A stretch of 47,304 nt of DNA from SAR202 cluster bacterium (GCA_016872385.1 VGZV01000019.1:1-47304), one strand, 5' to 3'; positions 39,826 to 47,304 are shown, counted from the stretch's first letter. Made by a program: numbers and translations. Notes: generated by a model not told the origin, from the sequence alone.

Positions 39826-40512
39826 CTAATCTTTGCCATCGCCCGGCCCGCTGGCTTCAGCCCTGGCGTCGTCCTGGCGCCGCTCAGCCCGCAGCGCCCG
39901 CAACCGGCGCACCACAAACCAGATAACCGCCGCCGCCAGGATAATGACAATGGGAATGTCGAAGGGCCGCATGGCCGCCCGCAGGGTCTCCCAGCGTGAT
40001 CCCAGCAGGTAGCCCCCATAGGCCAGCCCCAAACTCCAGGGGAAGGACCCCACGAAGGTGTAAATAACGAACTTGCGCAAGTTCATCCGTGCGATCCCAG
40101 CGGGCACGCTGATGAAAGTCCGCACCACCGGCAAGAGCCGCGAAAAGAACACCGCCCACTCGCCATACTTCTGGAACCACCGCTCCGCCCGGTCCACCTC
40201 TTCCTGGGTCATCAGCACGTACTTGCCGTAGCGGCGCAGCAGAGGTCGCCCGCCTTTCATGCTGACCCAGTAGGCCGCCAGAGACCCCAGCAGGTTCCCC
40301 AGTGCGCCGTAAAAGCCCGCCAGCGCCACCAGCCACAGCGACCCGCCCTGGGCCTGAATCAGCAGCCAGCCCGCCAGCGGCATGATTAGCTCACTGGGCA
40401 GGGGGATAGCCGCGCTTTCCACCGCCATCAACAACACTACACCCGGCCAGCCCATGGCCTCGTAAACACGGGTGATAAACTCCAGCAACAGCGTTTCTAT
40501 GGCATGAATCAT
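39826..40512 (-). CDS. DedA-family membrane protein
   Basis: A 228-residue integral membrane protein of the DedA/SNARE-associated family, linked to lipid scrambling or flipping and membrane-potential upkeep. Key elements: ESAAIPLPSELIMPLAG (32-48, the E-x-x-x-P-x-P motif), GALGNLLGSLAAYWVSMKGG and FFSRLLPVVRTFISVPAGIA (the F-x-R-x-x-P-x-x-R-x-x-x-x-x-x-A-G motif) with RMNLRKF after it. Four to five hydrophobic segments; the basic, acidic C-terminal tail (ALRAERRQDDARAEASGPGD) is cytosolic. It stands alone. Confidence 0.93.
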   Translation of the reverse strand: MIHAIETLLLEFITRVYEAMGWPGVVLLMAVESAAIPLPSELIMPLAGWLLIQAQGGSLWLVALAGFYGALGNLLGSLAAYWVSMKGGRPLLRRYGKYVLMTQEEVDRAERWFQKYGEWAVFFSRLLPVVRTFISVPAGIARMNLRKFVIYTFVGSFPWSLGLAYGGYLLGSRWETLRAAMRPFDIPIVIILAAAVIWFVVRRLRALRAERRQDDARAEASGPGDGKD

Positions 40513-40691
40513 CCTAGGACCGCTACCTCGCTAAATGGACTCTCCCCGGCGGTGTTTCCCAACCACTTCCCGCCAGGCCCAAGGGCCCAGCTTAGCAGAG
40601 GCCTTCCCCAGGGTCAAATCTGCGCCGGGGCTTCTGCAGCTTGTGTTCTAAACTTTTTTTAAATTTTTTAGAGAAATATAATGGCTATTTC

Positions 40692-40720
40692 TTGACAAAC
40701 GCCGGAACGCATGGTATCGT
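40692..40720 (+). promoter_or_regulatory. Sigma70-type promoter of the small HTH gene
   Basis: TTGACA (40692-40697), a 17-base spacer, TATCGT (40715-40720). An A/T-rich stretch (TTTTTTTAAATTTTTTAGAG) just upstream could act as an UP element. The start codon lies 51 bases after the -10. Confidence 0.75.
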
Positions 40721-40770
40721 ATGGGAGCGTTAAAGCAAAAGCAAGTCAATTCCCAGCCAGGAGGTGTTCC

Positions 40771-40995
40771 GTGGCCCGAAAAACCAAGCTGATGTTGCGT
40801 GTGGAAAGGGAGCACCAGCGCCCACTGGAGCGGCTGCTGCCGGAAATGGTGAATGAGCGCGGCCTTTCCACCACTGCCGAGGACTTGGGGGTGAGCAAGG
40901 CGACGCTGGGGTACTGGCTCCTGAAGTTGGGTATAAGTGTACGAAGGGTGGCACTGGCCCCAGGCGAGACCCTGGAGGTCAAGCGGGCCAGTTAA
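40771..40995 (+). CDS. Small helix-turn-helix DNA-binding protein
   Basis: A 74-residue basic protein. GTG 40771 follows a near-perfect AGGAGGT. Residues about 20-50 fit a helix-turn-helix: LPEMVNERGLSTTAEDLGVS then KATLGYWLLKLGI, as in small phage-like or sigma-region-4-like regulators. The N-terminus is very basic (ARKTKLMLRVEREHQRP). The strong promoter and binding site suggest high expression. Its target is unknown; there is no adjacent operon. Confidence 0.85.
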   Translation: MARKTKLMLRVEREHQRPLERLLPEMVNERGLSTTAEDLGVSKATLGYWLLKLGISVRRVALAPGETLEVKRAS

Positions 40996-41071
40996 GGGGC
41001 CCTGTCAGTTAGCGGCTAGTTATTAGAGGAATTCCGGAAGTTTGACATTTTATTACCTCACCCTCCCGCCA

Positions 41072-41108
41072 GGTTAGCTCTCTTTCTCAAGCTGATGGAG
41101 GGCTAACC
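41072..41108 (+). ncRNA. Possible structured 3' UTR or small RNA
   Basis: GGTTAGC / GCTAACC closes a hairpin (41072-41108), directly followed by the strong terminator at 41111-41149. This may be the 3' end of the HTH gene transcript or a separate small RNA; no separate promoter with both boxes is seen (TTGACA at 41042 has no fitting -10). Confidence 0.3.
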
Positions 41109-41110
41109 AA

Positions 41111-41149
41111 CCCCGGCCAAGACCTGCCACTTGGCCGGGGTTTTCTTTT
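41111..41149 (+). terminator. Rho-independent terminator
   Basis: CCCCGGCCAAG / CTTGGCCGGGG, an 11-bp perfect stem with an 8-base loop, followed by TTTTCTTTT. It lies 115 bases after the HTH gene stop. Confidence 0.92.
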
Positions 41150-41156
41150 GGCCCCT

Positions 41157-41312
41157 TCTCAAGAAGAGGGCAGCCCCTTCCTCTCCTTACGACTCCTTAC
41201 GAGAGGAGGCCAGGTGGGGTTGAGAACCCCTTTCATCTCTCCCCTTGCCAAGAGGTAAAGCTAAACTCCTTCCCCCTTGGGAAGGGGGAAGGCGAGGATG
41301 GGGGTGATTCCC
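41157..41312. repeat. Composite dispersed palindrome
   Basis: CCTCTCCTTACGACTCCTTA, CGAGAGGAGGCCAGGTGGGG, CTCTCCCCTTGCCAAGAGG and CCTTCCCCCTTGGGAAGGGGGAAGG-type units, the same composite as at 33686-33832 and 26137-26280 with changes. Confidence 0.65.
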
Positions 41313-41877
41313 CCCACCTCTTATCCTCTCCCGCAGGGGGCTTTGCCTCAAAAGTCCCTGAATGCACTTTCGTCGTTCCGGCAGAAGCCGGAACTTATAT
41401 CTGGATTGAGCCATTTTGGGGCCTGGGCACCCCGACTCGTCGGGGTGCGACGATTGGGTTTTGAGGCAAGGTTCGCCAGGGGAGAGGAAGGACGACGGAA
41501 CTCCCTCTCCCGGCATGGGCCTTGTTCCAAATGTCATTCTGAGTCCCGATTACATCGGGACGAAGAATCTAAATTTCCGGAATTTTAGACCCTTCGTCCT
41601 TCAGCCGAAGGACTCAGGGTGACAAGAATTGGATGAAAATCGTATTCTCACAGCGAAATCATTACTTTTGAAACAAGGCCCCCCTTGGCAAGGGGGAGAA
41701 CTGGGAATTCTCACACAGGCTCTAAGACATGCTGGAGTTGAAAATCTTCCGCTGTGTCCAACTGCTAAGGCAAGTTAGCTTTGACATGCAGAGGAAAACG
41801 GTTGATACACCATTGCAAGAGAGCCACACCCGGTCTGGGCCAATGCCTTGAAAAGCGCCAGGGTTTACGCCGCCCGC
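41313..41877. other. Repeat-rich gap before the TIR gene
   Basis: No gene supported. It holds a CGTCGTTCCGGCAGAAGCCG repeat (41371), a GGCACCCCGACTCGTCGGGG palindrome (41427-41446), copy 2 of the GGGGCCTTGTT element, a short CTCACACAGGCTCTAAG fragment of the MITE family (41710-41726) and about 150 bases of unassigned sequence. Confidence 0.6.
41517..41684. repeat. MITE-like element with GGGGCCTTGTT ends, copy 2 (inverted)
   Basis: Starts GGGCCTTGTTCCAAATGTCA and ends CATTACTTTTGAAACAAGGCCCC (inverse of copy 1). TTCATCCAATTCTTGTCACC of copy 1 is read here as its complement. A segment around ATTACATCGGGACGAAGAAT to TTTTAGACCCTTCG is extra, so copy 1 may be a deleted form. Confidence 0.8.
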
Positions 41878-43053
41878 TCACACCGGCAGAGGCCAAGATT
41901 TGGTATCCAGAACGTTGAGGAGCGCAGCAAATGCCTGGTCATATTTCCGCTGGCTCTGGTCCCAGCCCACAAAGTCGCAAATAGTGCGGCGGGTAACTTC
42001 GGATTTTCTCGGGTGCTGCCACCGGTCAAAAACGTAGTTGTCCAGGCGGATGAGCACCAATACCTGCGGGTCCCGGATTATAGCCCTGGCCGCCAAGTTC
42101 CCGCCCTCGCCCAACAAGTTTTCATTCTCCCGGCCAATGGCGCGCTCCTTATTCAGCGCCCGTTCCATTTCCCTCAAGAGCTGTTCATTCCGGAGCGAGT
42201 TGCTGGAGCAGATGAACAGCAGCCGGTCATAAATGCGGATAGCCCGGTTAGCTCCCTTCCCCAGACGGCGGCCTGCCACTGCAACCTCCGATTGCTTCCA
42301 TGCCCGCACACCACGGCTTTGCAGGTCCGCATGCAGTTTGCCGGCGAACTCGTCATCCCTGGATGAGTGACTGATAATACAGGTATCGAAGGGAACGGGC
42401 CGTGACCAGAGGGACCTCACGTAGGAGGCCACGTCTTCCGGGACACCTGCACCCCGCAAAAAGGCAGGCGGTATATTTCCCCTGGAGCGCACCAGGGTAT
42501 CAAGCCCCAGGGTGCTGGGGCCGTGGTGCTTAACGGAGTCCAACCCCTGGGAAGCCGACAGATCGCAGTCGGCAAAGACTGTCTCGTTCAGTACGGCATC
42601 TTTGAACTGCGCACGGCTGAAGTTGCAGCGGTCCAAGGTGGCGTAGGAGAGGTCCGTCTTGCTCAATGCCGCGCCGGAAAAGTCGGCGTTGTAGCACCGC
42701 AAGGAACTGAGATCAGCCTGAAGCAAATTGGCCTGGCTCAGGTTGGTGGCGCCCATGTCTGCCTGCGAAAGTATGGCGTTGACCAGGTTGGCTTCAAACA
42801 AGTCGGCTTGGGCCAGCATGGCTCCGGCCATTACAGTGCCAGCCAGGTCTGCGCCCTGGAGCAAACAACCCGTAAGGTCGGCCTCCACCAGGTTGGCTAG
42901 GGAGAGGTTGGCGCCGGACAAGTCTGCCTCAATCAATTTTATGGAAGGCAGGTCCGCCCCAGAAAGGTCCATGCGCTGACCCGAATGGGAACGCCGCCAG
43001 GCGTTGACCGCGTCACTGCCCAAGCGCAGCACTTCTACGTGCTCAGGGTTCAT
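41878..43053 (-). CDS. Pentapeptide-repeat/TIR-domain fusion protein
   Basis: A 391-residue soluble protein. Residues 28-167 are about 27 pentapeptide repeats (ADLSGANLSLANLVEADLTG is typical), which form a right-handed beta-helix. A conserved-looking linker, IPPAFLRGAGVPEDVASYV (194-212), leads to a TIR domain (221 to about 385): FDTCIISHSSRDDEFAGKLH, then GVRAWKQSEV and RLLFICSSNSLRNEQLLREM. Glu295 in LREMERAL is the probable NAD-cleaving residue by alignment with S-x-W-x-x-E. AGGAGG lies 10 bases before the ATG. The C-terminal tail after 340 is basic and aromatic. Bacterial TIR proteins usually degrade NAD or make cyclic ADP-ribose signals in defence, so an NADase effector or sensor is likely, but no partner gene is beside it. 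Confidence 0.92.
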   Translation of the reverse strand: MNPEHVEVLRLGSDAVNAWRRSHSGQRMDLSGADLPSIKLIEADLSGANLSLANLVEADLTGCLLQGADLAGTVMAGAMLAQADLFEANLVNAILSQADMGATNLSQANLLQADLSSLRCYNADFSGAALSKTDLSYATLDRCNFSRAQFKDAVLNETVFADCDLSASQGLDSVKHHGPSTLGLDTLVRSRGNIPPAFLRGAGVPEDVASYVRSLWSRPVPFDTCIISHSSRDDEFAGKLHADLQSRGVRAWKQSEVAVAGRRLGKGANRAIRIYDRLLFICSSNSLRNEQLLREMERALNKERAIGRENENLLGEGGNLAARAIIRDPQVLVLIRLDNYVFDRWQHPRKSEVTRRTICDFVGWDQSQRKYDQAFAALLNVLDTKSWPLPV

Positions 43054-43289
43054 GCCTTAGAAGCCTCCTGGCCGGACGGCCGGGCTGCAAGCCTTTAGCC
43101 CCTATCAGCTCCGCCGCGCCAGCGCCGTCTATGGCGGGGCGCGGTCAGGGGCATAAAACGCCCTTTCCGCTACAGCCAGGGTAAATCATAGCGCATGACA
43201 GTGACCGACGAGTTCTATAAAGGTGACAAATTCGTGGGGAAACACGGCTTCCGAGACATAATTTACCCCACGGCCGATTACCGGAGATT

Positions 43290-43718
43290 TCAACCTATTC
43301 GCATCATTTGGACAAGGAAGGTCAGGTCTTTCCCTGCCAGGGGATGGTTGCCATCCAGGGTAACCTGAGTATCAGTCAAAGCAGTTACAGTGAAAGTCAC
43401 GCGGCGGCCGGAGGGAGTTGTGTTCTGGAGCTGGGAGCCAATTTTTACAGCCAGGTTGGGCGGGAGTTGGCTGCGCTGCACCTGAATCACGCGGTCAGGG
43501 TGGTGCGGGCCGTAGGCTTCGGACGCCGGAATGGCAATGGTCTTGGACTGTCCCTCCTCCATTCCCAGCACGCCTTGTTCAAAGCCCTGAATCATTTGCC
43601 CCATACCAATGGTGAACTCCAGCGGCTCACCCCCTACTGAAGAGTCAAACACCGAGCCGTCGGCCAGTGTACCAGTGTAATGGACCTGGACCTGGCTGCC
43701 GCTTTGCGCCTTAACCAT
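43290..43718 (-). CDS. SlyD-like FKBP peptidyl-prolyl isomerase
   Basis: A 142-residue isomerase and chaperone. ATG 43718 follows AGGTGAG. The FKBP core is split by an insert-in-flap domain as in SlyD: VQVHYTGTLADGSVFDSS, GMGQMIQGFEQGVLGMEEGQ, then the flap (AYGPHHPDRVIQVQRSQLPP through TLDGNHPLAGKDLTF). Active-site residues Tyr (VHYTG), Asp (FDSS) and Phe are present. No His-rich metal tail is seen, unlike E. coli SlyD. It acts in the cytosol on proline-containing folding clients. It stands alone on the same strand as the TIR gene, 236 bases away. Confidence 0.94.
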   Translation of the reverse strand: MVKAQSGSQVQVHYTGTLADGSVFDSSVGGEPLEFTIGMGQMIQGFEQGVLGMEEGQSKTIAIPASEAYGPHHPDRVIQVQRSQLPPNLAVKIGSQLQNTTPSGRRVTFTVTALTDTQVTLDGNHPLAGKDLTFLVQMMRIG

Positions 43719-43798
43719 GCTCACCTGCCTTCCATATTGGGACAAGAATTCTTGGAATAGCAGGTATTATACTCCCCTGCGTTCGCATCCCAATATTA

Positions 43799-43908
43799 GA
43801 ATGTGTCTAAAAAGTACCGCCATGTCACTGCGAGCAAAGCGAAGCAATTTCTCCCCCAAGGTGGGATTGCTTCGTCCCGATGAAATGGGGACTCGCAATG
43901 ACAACTGA
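43799..43908. repeat. Degenerate member of the AGAGGGTGTCTAAAAAG family
   Basis: The left end AGAATGTGTCTAAAAAGTAC (43799) and the CACTGCGAGCAAAGCGAAGC...GGGATTGCTTCGTCCCG core match copies A and D. No clean right end. A nearby GCTCAGGGCAGGCTCTGAGC (about 43950) belongs to another repeat. Confidence 0.6.
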
Positions 43909-44004
43909 AAGACCCTGGAGCGGGCAAACCGCTCACCCCTTCGGCTGGCTCAGGGCAGGCTCTGAGCCTGTGGAAGGATAAGTGCGTACTGTCTAGTCGC
44001 TTTC

Positions 44005-45423
44005 TCAGGGTGTCAGTGGGAGTCCTATCCAGCCCCAGTAGGGCAGCACCAGGCCAAACAGTACGCCGATGGCAACGACAGTCATGGCCAGGCCAAACCC
44101 AAACACCAGGGGCGCGGGCAGCCCCGCCCGGTAGTAAATCAGCACGCTGGCGGTGGCCTGGGCCGGGTAGTAAATCACCGAATCGCCTACCACCACCACC
44201 GCCATGCCGCAGACCAGGGGATCAAGCCCCAGGGCCTGGCCGGTGGACATGGCAATGGGTATGACCAGCGCCAGGAAGCCCGCAATGTTGGGGATAAGTA
44301 GCCTTATGAGGGCCGCAGCCAGGCACAGGGCGAACAGGGCTGTCAGGGGTGCGGCCCCCATTCCTTCAATGCCATCAGCCAGGGCGGTGGAGAACCAGGC
44401 CGCTGCGCCGCTGCTTACCAGGGCATGGGCCAGGGATAGGGATGTGGCAATGACAAAGAAGTTGCTCCAGCCCAGGTCTTGCTCAAACTCTTTCCAAGAA
44501 AGCACGCCCACGCCAGGCATGAGGATTACCCCCAAGGCAATCAGGGCGGGCACGGCGGGCGGCAAGCCGTGGAGGAAGTCGGTGAACCACAGCAGGGCGG
44601 TGCCAACGGTAATGATGGCCGCCCGCACCTCCGCCGCTTTGACTGGGCCGCTCATCATGCCGCTTACATCCAGAGTATTGGTGAGCCGGAACCCCGCCCG
44701 GTAGTAGAAATAGAGCAGCGTGCCGCCAATGACCAGGTTGGCGTAAAAAGGCACGCTCATGAGCACAAACCACTTGGTCCAGGAGAAATCGCCCAGCAGT
44801 CCCGAGGCCACCACCGGCGTGATGCCGCCGGCCAGCAGCGCAGTGGAACCCAGCCGGTTAAGCGACCCCATGGCCAGCATCACCGCCCGGTAGAAAGGAG
44901 CTTCTTTGGGCACTCCCCAGCGGGCCATGACCTGCTCGTAAATGTGGACCATGATTGCGCCGCGGGTGCTGGCCGATGGCAAGGCGAAGGTCAGGGCGGC
45001 AAAGGAAAACAGCATCTGGAAATAGAGGGCTGCAGGTTTCCCTCCGGCGGTGCGGATGAGCAGAATGGCCAGTCGCTCCGCCAGGCCGGAGCGGTGCACC
45101 GCCAGCCCCAGGGTCAGGATGCCAATAAGGAAGTAAGTAACGGGCTGGGCAAAGCCATGAAGGGCTTGGTCCAGGCTGGGCACTGCGCCCAGCACTACCA
45201 GCAAGACCACGCCGACGACGCCGGTCACCGCCACGGGCAGCAGCTCAGTGCCCCAGAGCACCACCGCAAGGGCCATTACCGCCAGCGCCCGCTGCCCCTG
45301 TTCGGTCAGGCCCGGCGGCGCAGGAGCCAGCAAAAAAATGGCCAGGACGGCCAGCGGCAGGGTGAGCTTGACAGCCAGCCGCCGGTCCAGCCGGAATGAG
45401 GCAGGAGTGAAAGTGTGGTTCAT
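44005..45423 (-). CDS. SLC13/DASS-family anion transporter
   Basis: A 472-residue sodium-coupled di- or tricarboxylate or sulfate carrier with about 12 hydrophobic segments. The sodium motif of the first half is LPSASTRGAIMVHIY (SNT-like, with Ser-Ala-Ser-Thr), and the second half has PNIAGFLALVIPIAMSTGQA and SVIYYPAQATASVLIYY. ATG 45423 begins a typical N-terminus (DRRLAVKLTLPLAVLAIFLL). No clear ribosome binding site precedes it. A 53-base hairpin lies 64 bases upstream. It is not a copy of the transporter at 13504; the two share only the broad superfamily. Confidence 0.9.
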   Translation of the reverse strand: MNHTFTPASFRLDRRLAVKLTLPLAVLAIFLLAPAPPGLTEQGQRALAVMALAVVLWGTELLPVAVTGVVGVVLLVVLGAVPSLDQALHGFAQPVTYFLIGILTLGLAVHRSGLAERLAILLIRTAGGKPAALYFQMLFSFAALTFALPSASTRGAIMVHIYEQVMARWGVPKEAPFYRAVMLAMGSLNRLGSTALLAGGITPVVASGLLGDFSWTKWFVLMSVPFYANLVIGGTLLYFYYRAGFRLTNTLDVSGMMSGPVKAAEVRAAIITVGTALLWFTDFLHGLPPAVPALIALGVILMPGVGVLSWKEFEQDLGWSNFFVIATSLSLAHALVSSGAAAWFSTALADGIEGMGAAPLTALFALCLAAALIRLLIPNIAGFLALVIPIAMSTGQALGLDPLVCGMAVVVVGDSVIYYPAQATASVLIYYRAGLPAPLVFGFGLAMTVVAIGVLFGLVLPYWGWIGLPLTP

Positions 45424-45486
45424 GTCAAATAATACGAGCGCGCAAGTACTGGAGACTGCCAAAAGCTGCTTGACCAGCCGCTCGGC

Positions 45487-45539
45487 GTTTCTCTATGCTG
45501 GTCGCACACAGCGTGTGCCTTTGACCAGCATGGAGAAAC
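45487..45539. promoter_or_regulatory. Long hairpin in the leader of the SLC13 gene
   Basis: GTTTCTCTATGCTGGTC pairs with GACCAGCATGGAGAAAC (17 bp, one G-U pair). A nested GCACAC/GTGTGC hairpin caps it. TGACCAGC also lies just outside (45472). It is read on the - strand leader of the transporter and could be an operator, RNA switch or palindromic repeat. Confidence 0.5.
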
Positions 45540-45587
45540 ACCGCAAGTCGGCCGCAGAAGAAAAGGCGAGCCGAAACCAGCATACCT

Positions 45588-45806
45588 GTGGTACATGAGT
45601 CATCCCGAATCTTCGGCCAGATTTGTAGTGAGAGGAGCCAACTTGGCACGGCCCCGTCATTCCATCCTTCGGCTGAAGGATGGAATCCAGTTGCCGCTCT
45701 GGGTTCCGGCTTTCGCCGGAACGACGAGATAGTTGCCCTGGACTTGGCCCAGGTTGGCGCAGTTGTCATTCCTTGTTGTCAAACTCCGGGATGACTCATG
45801 TACCAC
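45588..45806. repeat. MITE-like element with 20-bp perfect terminal inverted repeats
   Basis: GTGGTACATGAGTCATCCCG (45588-45607) and its exact inverse (45787-45806) bound 219 bases. The interior holds a CCATCCTTCGGCTGAAGGATGG palindrome and a GGTTCCGGCTTTCGCCGGAA unit of another family. No transposase. A single copy in the window. Confidence 0.82.
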
Positions 45807-45845
45807 CAGACAAGTGGTGACAGCGGAATTATTGAACACCGCCCA

Positions 45846-46619
45846 CTATGAAACCCGGGGCTTGCGGCCCTTGCGGTCCAGGAAGCTCTTGAACCCCTCT
45901 TCCACTGAAAGACCCTTCATGCGCCCCGTGCGGGCATTTACTTCGTCGCGGAACTGCTGCTCCATAGGCAAGCCAGTGTGCTCGATAAGCATCTGCTTGA
46001 TGTTGGCCACGCCCTGGGGGCGGTTCTTGGCAAAGCCCGCGCCAATCTCCACTGCCTTTTCCACCACCTGGGCATTGGGCACCAGGTAGCTAATCAGGCC
46101 GATGCGGTAGGCTTCTTCGGCAAATACCTCCCGGCCACTGTAGAGCAATTCCTTGGCCCGGGGCCAGCCCACCATCATGGGCAGGCTCCAGGTGGCGTTC
46201 ATCTGGCCGTAGTTGACCGCCAGGAAGCGGAAGCTGCTGCGGTCGCAGCCGACCAGCATATCCAGGGAAGTGGCCATCACCGTGCCGCCGCCGTAGCAAA
46301 GCCCGTTGATGGCGCCAATGGTGGGCTTGTGGCAAGAGGCCAGGTGCCAGGTGTAGTCGGCGCGCTGGGCCTGGATGCGTTCCCGTTCCTCGGGGGCCAG
46401 CTCCCGGTTCTCATGGATGTCCGCACCGGCGGAAAAAGCGCGCTCCCCCATGCCGGTGATAACGATAGCGCCCACGCCGTCATCTTCTTCCATCTGGGAG
46501 ATGGCCTGGTCCAACTCCCGGACTAGCTGGAAGTTCAGCGCGTTGAGCACTTCCGGACGGTTCAGGGTAATGATTGCCACCCGGTCTCGCTGGTCAACCT
46601 TGATATTCTGGTAGTCCAT
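45846..46619 (-). CDS. Enoyl-CoA hydratase/isomerase-family protein without the two catalytic glutamates
   Basis: A 257-residue crotonase-fold protein. The CoA-binding and oxyanion elements are present: ITLNRPEVLNALN (17-29), AFSAGADIHE (about 61-70) and CYGGGTVMATSLDMLVGC. Aligned to rat mitochondrial hydratase, the Glu of GGGCE is Val and the Glu of QPE is Ala (RFLAVNYG). Hydration of enoyl-CoA is therefore unlikely; crotonases of this kind may be isomerases, hydrolases or decarboxylases. The C-terminal ending SVEEGFKSFLDRKGRKPR is typical of the family. GAGGAAA-like sequence precedes the ATG. It stands alone. Confidence 0.9.
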   Translation of the reverse strand: MDYQNIKVDQRDRVAIITLNRPEVLNALNFQLVRELDQAISQMEEDDGVGAIVITGMGERAFSAGADIHENRELAPEERERIQAQRADYTWHLASCHKPTIGAINGLCYGGGTVMATSLDMLVGCDRSSFRFLAVNYGQMNATWSLPMMVGWPRAKELLYSGREVFAEEAYRIGLISYLVPNAQVVEKAVEIGAGFAKNRPQGVANIKQMLIEHTGLPMEQQFRDEVNARTGRMKGLSVEEGFKSFLDRKGRKPRVS

Positions 46620-47232
46620 ATTTCCTCCAAAGCCTTCAGCCGCCCGGCAATGCCAGCGGCGGCCGGGGTCTTTTTGTGTGGAGATAATAAAGCATAGGGG
46701 CGGGCGCAGGCAACGGTGTAAGTGTGTGTGTCGAAAGTAAGTTTTGGTAATTGGTCAATTAGCCTTTCGTCATTCCGGCGCAAGCCGGAATCCAGCAGTA
46801 CGCCTCAACCATACCTGTATCTGGCCACCGGCTTTCGCCGGTGTGACGATTAGAACCCTGACTTGCTGCCGCGCCAGACTGACCCACTACCCAAGTTTTC
46901 TCCCCCTTCCTAAGGCTGAAAGGGCTATGTATTGAATCTGAAAAGTAGTGCTGTCATTCTGAGCCGGAGCCTAGCGAAGGCGAAGAATCTAAAATGGCGG
47001 GGGGGTAAAACTTGCTAGGTAAGCCGTAGATACTTCGGACATTTCAGACCCTTCGCTGCGCTCAGGGTGACATTGGGATTCCTGGAACTAATTTAGACTA
47101 TTGCACTTTACATACCCCTGTCAGCCTTGCCAAGGGGGAAGTTAGAGGGGGTCCGCCAACCCCACCCTTCGGCTGCGCTCAGGGCAGGCTCTAACCTCCC
47201 CTTGGCAACGCTTGATGCACATTAGCACTTTA
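46620..47232. other. Repeat-rich gap after the crotonase gene
   Basis: No gene supported. Repeats: CGTCATTCCGGCGCAAGCCG followed by a CACCGGCTTTCGCCGGTGTG unit (46768-46848); a GTCATTCTGAG...CTTCGCTGCGCTCAGGGTGAC palindrome (46953-47073); and the composite CCCTTCGGCTGCGCTCAGGGCAGGCTCTAACC (47165-47197). Confidence 0.6.
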
Positions 47233-47304
47233 TCAACTGAAGAGGGTGGCGAAGGCAAAATCGGGGCGGCCAAAGTACCGATTCAGCCAGAGGCCCAAGT
47301 TCAG
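47233..47304 (-). CDS. Partial C-terminus of a gene running off the window
   Basis: The last 23 codons of a possible - strand gene end with TGA at 47233-47235: LNLGLWLNRYFGRPDFAFAT then LFS. The aromatic, hydrophobic sequence looks like a coding end, but nothing identifies the family and the rest is outside the window. Confidence 0.3.
   Translation of the reverse strand: MNLGLWLNRYFGRPDFAFATLFS

Noticed and set aside
43195..43368. 57-residue + strand frame beginning MTVTDEFYKGDKFVG
   Set aside because: It runs into the end of the FKBP gene in antisense, has no ribosome binding site and no recognised family; it might be a fragment but is not supported.

Overview
The window looks like chromosomal DNA of an uncultured, GC-rich bacterium, most plausibly a Chloroflexota lineage (Dehalococcoidia/SAR202-like). 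Three things point there: lipoproteins with Pro/Thr/Ala linkers and cupredoxin domains; many genes for CoA-dependent or carbon-carbon-cleaving degradation (class III CoA-transferase, thiolase with DUF35 partner, acyl-CoA ligase, crotonase, HMG-CoA-lyase-like enzyme, HpcH/HpaI aldolase, benzoylformate-decarboxylase-like TPP enzyme, VOC proteins); and gaps packed with short dispersed repeats. The taxonomy is an inference, since there is no rRNA here. One tRNA gene (Glu, CTC) is present. I see no CRISPR array, rRNA or complete insertion sequence.

Layout. 0.5-3.8 kb: a GT20 trehalose-phosphate-synthase-like gene, an unknown gene, a YfcE-like phosphoesterase and a receiver protein, all on +. 4.0-10.3 kb on -: a K+-independent H+-pyrophosphatase, acetamidase/formamidase, SbcD-like phosphoesterase, small RHH and hypothetical genes, and a CaiB/BaiF CoA-transferase. 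10.5-13.5 kb: a secreted tail-fibre-like repeat protein, a ribokinase-family kinase and a YgiT/DUF4258 toxin-antitoxin pair. 13.5-17.5 kb: an ArsB/SLC13-type transporter carrying an in-frame repeat, a membrane protein, a Nudix hydrolase, small membrane proteins and a ComF gene interrupted by TGA. 17.7-19 kb: an unknown gene and a BrnT/BrnA pair. 19-30 kb: the main catabolic block. 30-34.7 kb: TPP enzyme, GIY-YIG nuclease inside repeats, M20 peptidase, EamA transporter. 34.9-41 kb: Cys-rich protein, tRNA-Glu, threonine-dehydratase-like enzyme, AIR-synthase-like protein, azurin-like lipoprotein, DedA protein and a small HTH gene with clear promoter. 41.9-46.6 kb: a pentapeptide-repeat/TIR fusion, SlyD-like FKBP, SLC13 transporter and a crotonase lacking both usual catalytic glutamates.

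How the genes work together. Most are single genes or pairs with their own ribosome binding sites, not long operons. The clearest functional unit is OB-fold/thiolase (ATGA overlap), with a divergent acyl-CoA ligase and a downstream VOC gene. Together with the CoA-transferase, HMG-CoA-lyase-like, aldolase and crotonase genes this suggests a heterotroph that breaks down varied organic acids.

The most unusual feature is the repeat load. Several families of small palindromic or MITE-like elements fill most gaps. Two repeat-derived segments lie in frame inside otherwise intact protein genes, read in the same orientation and frame. Other second-look items are the pentapeptide-TIR protein, a TGA at a zinc-ligand cysteine codon of comF, a C6 frameshift in a cupredoxin lipoprotein, and an EF-hand-like loop in the pyrophosphatase.
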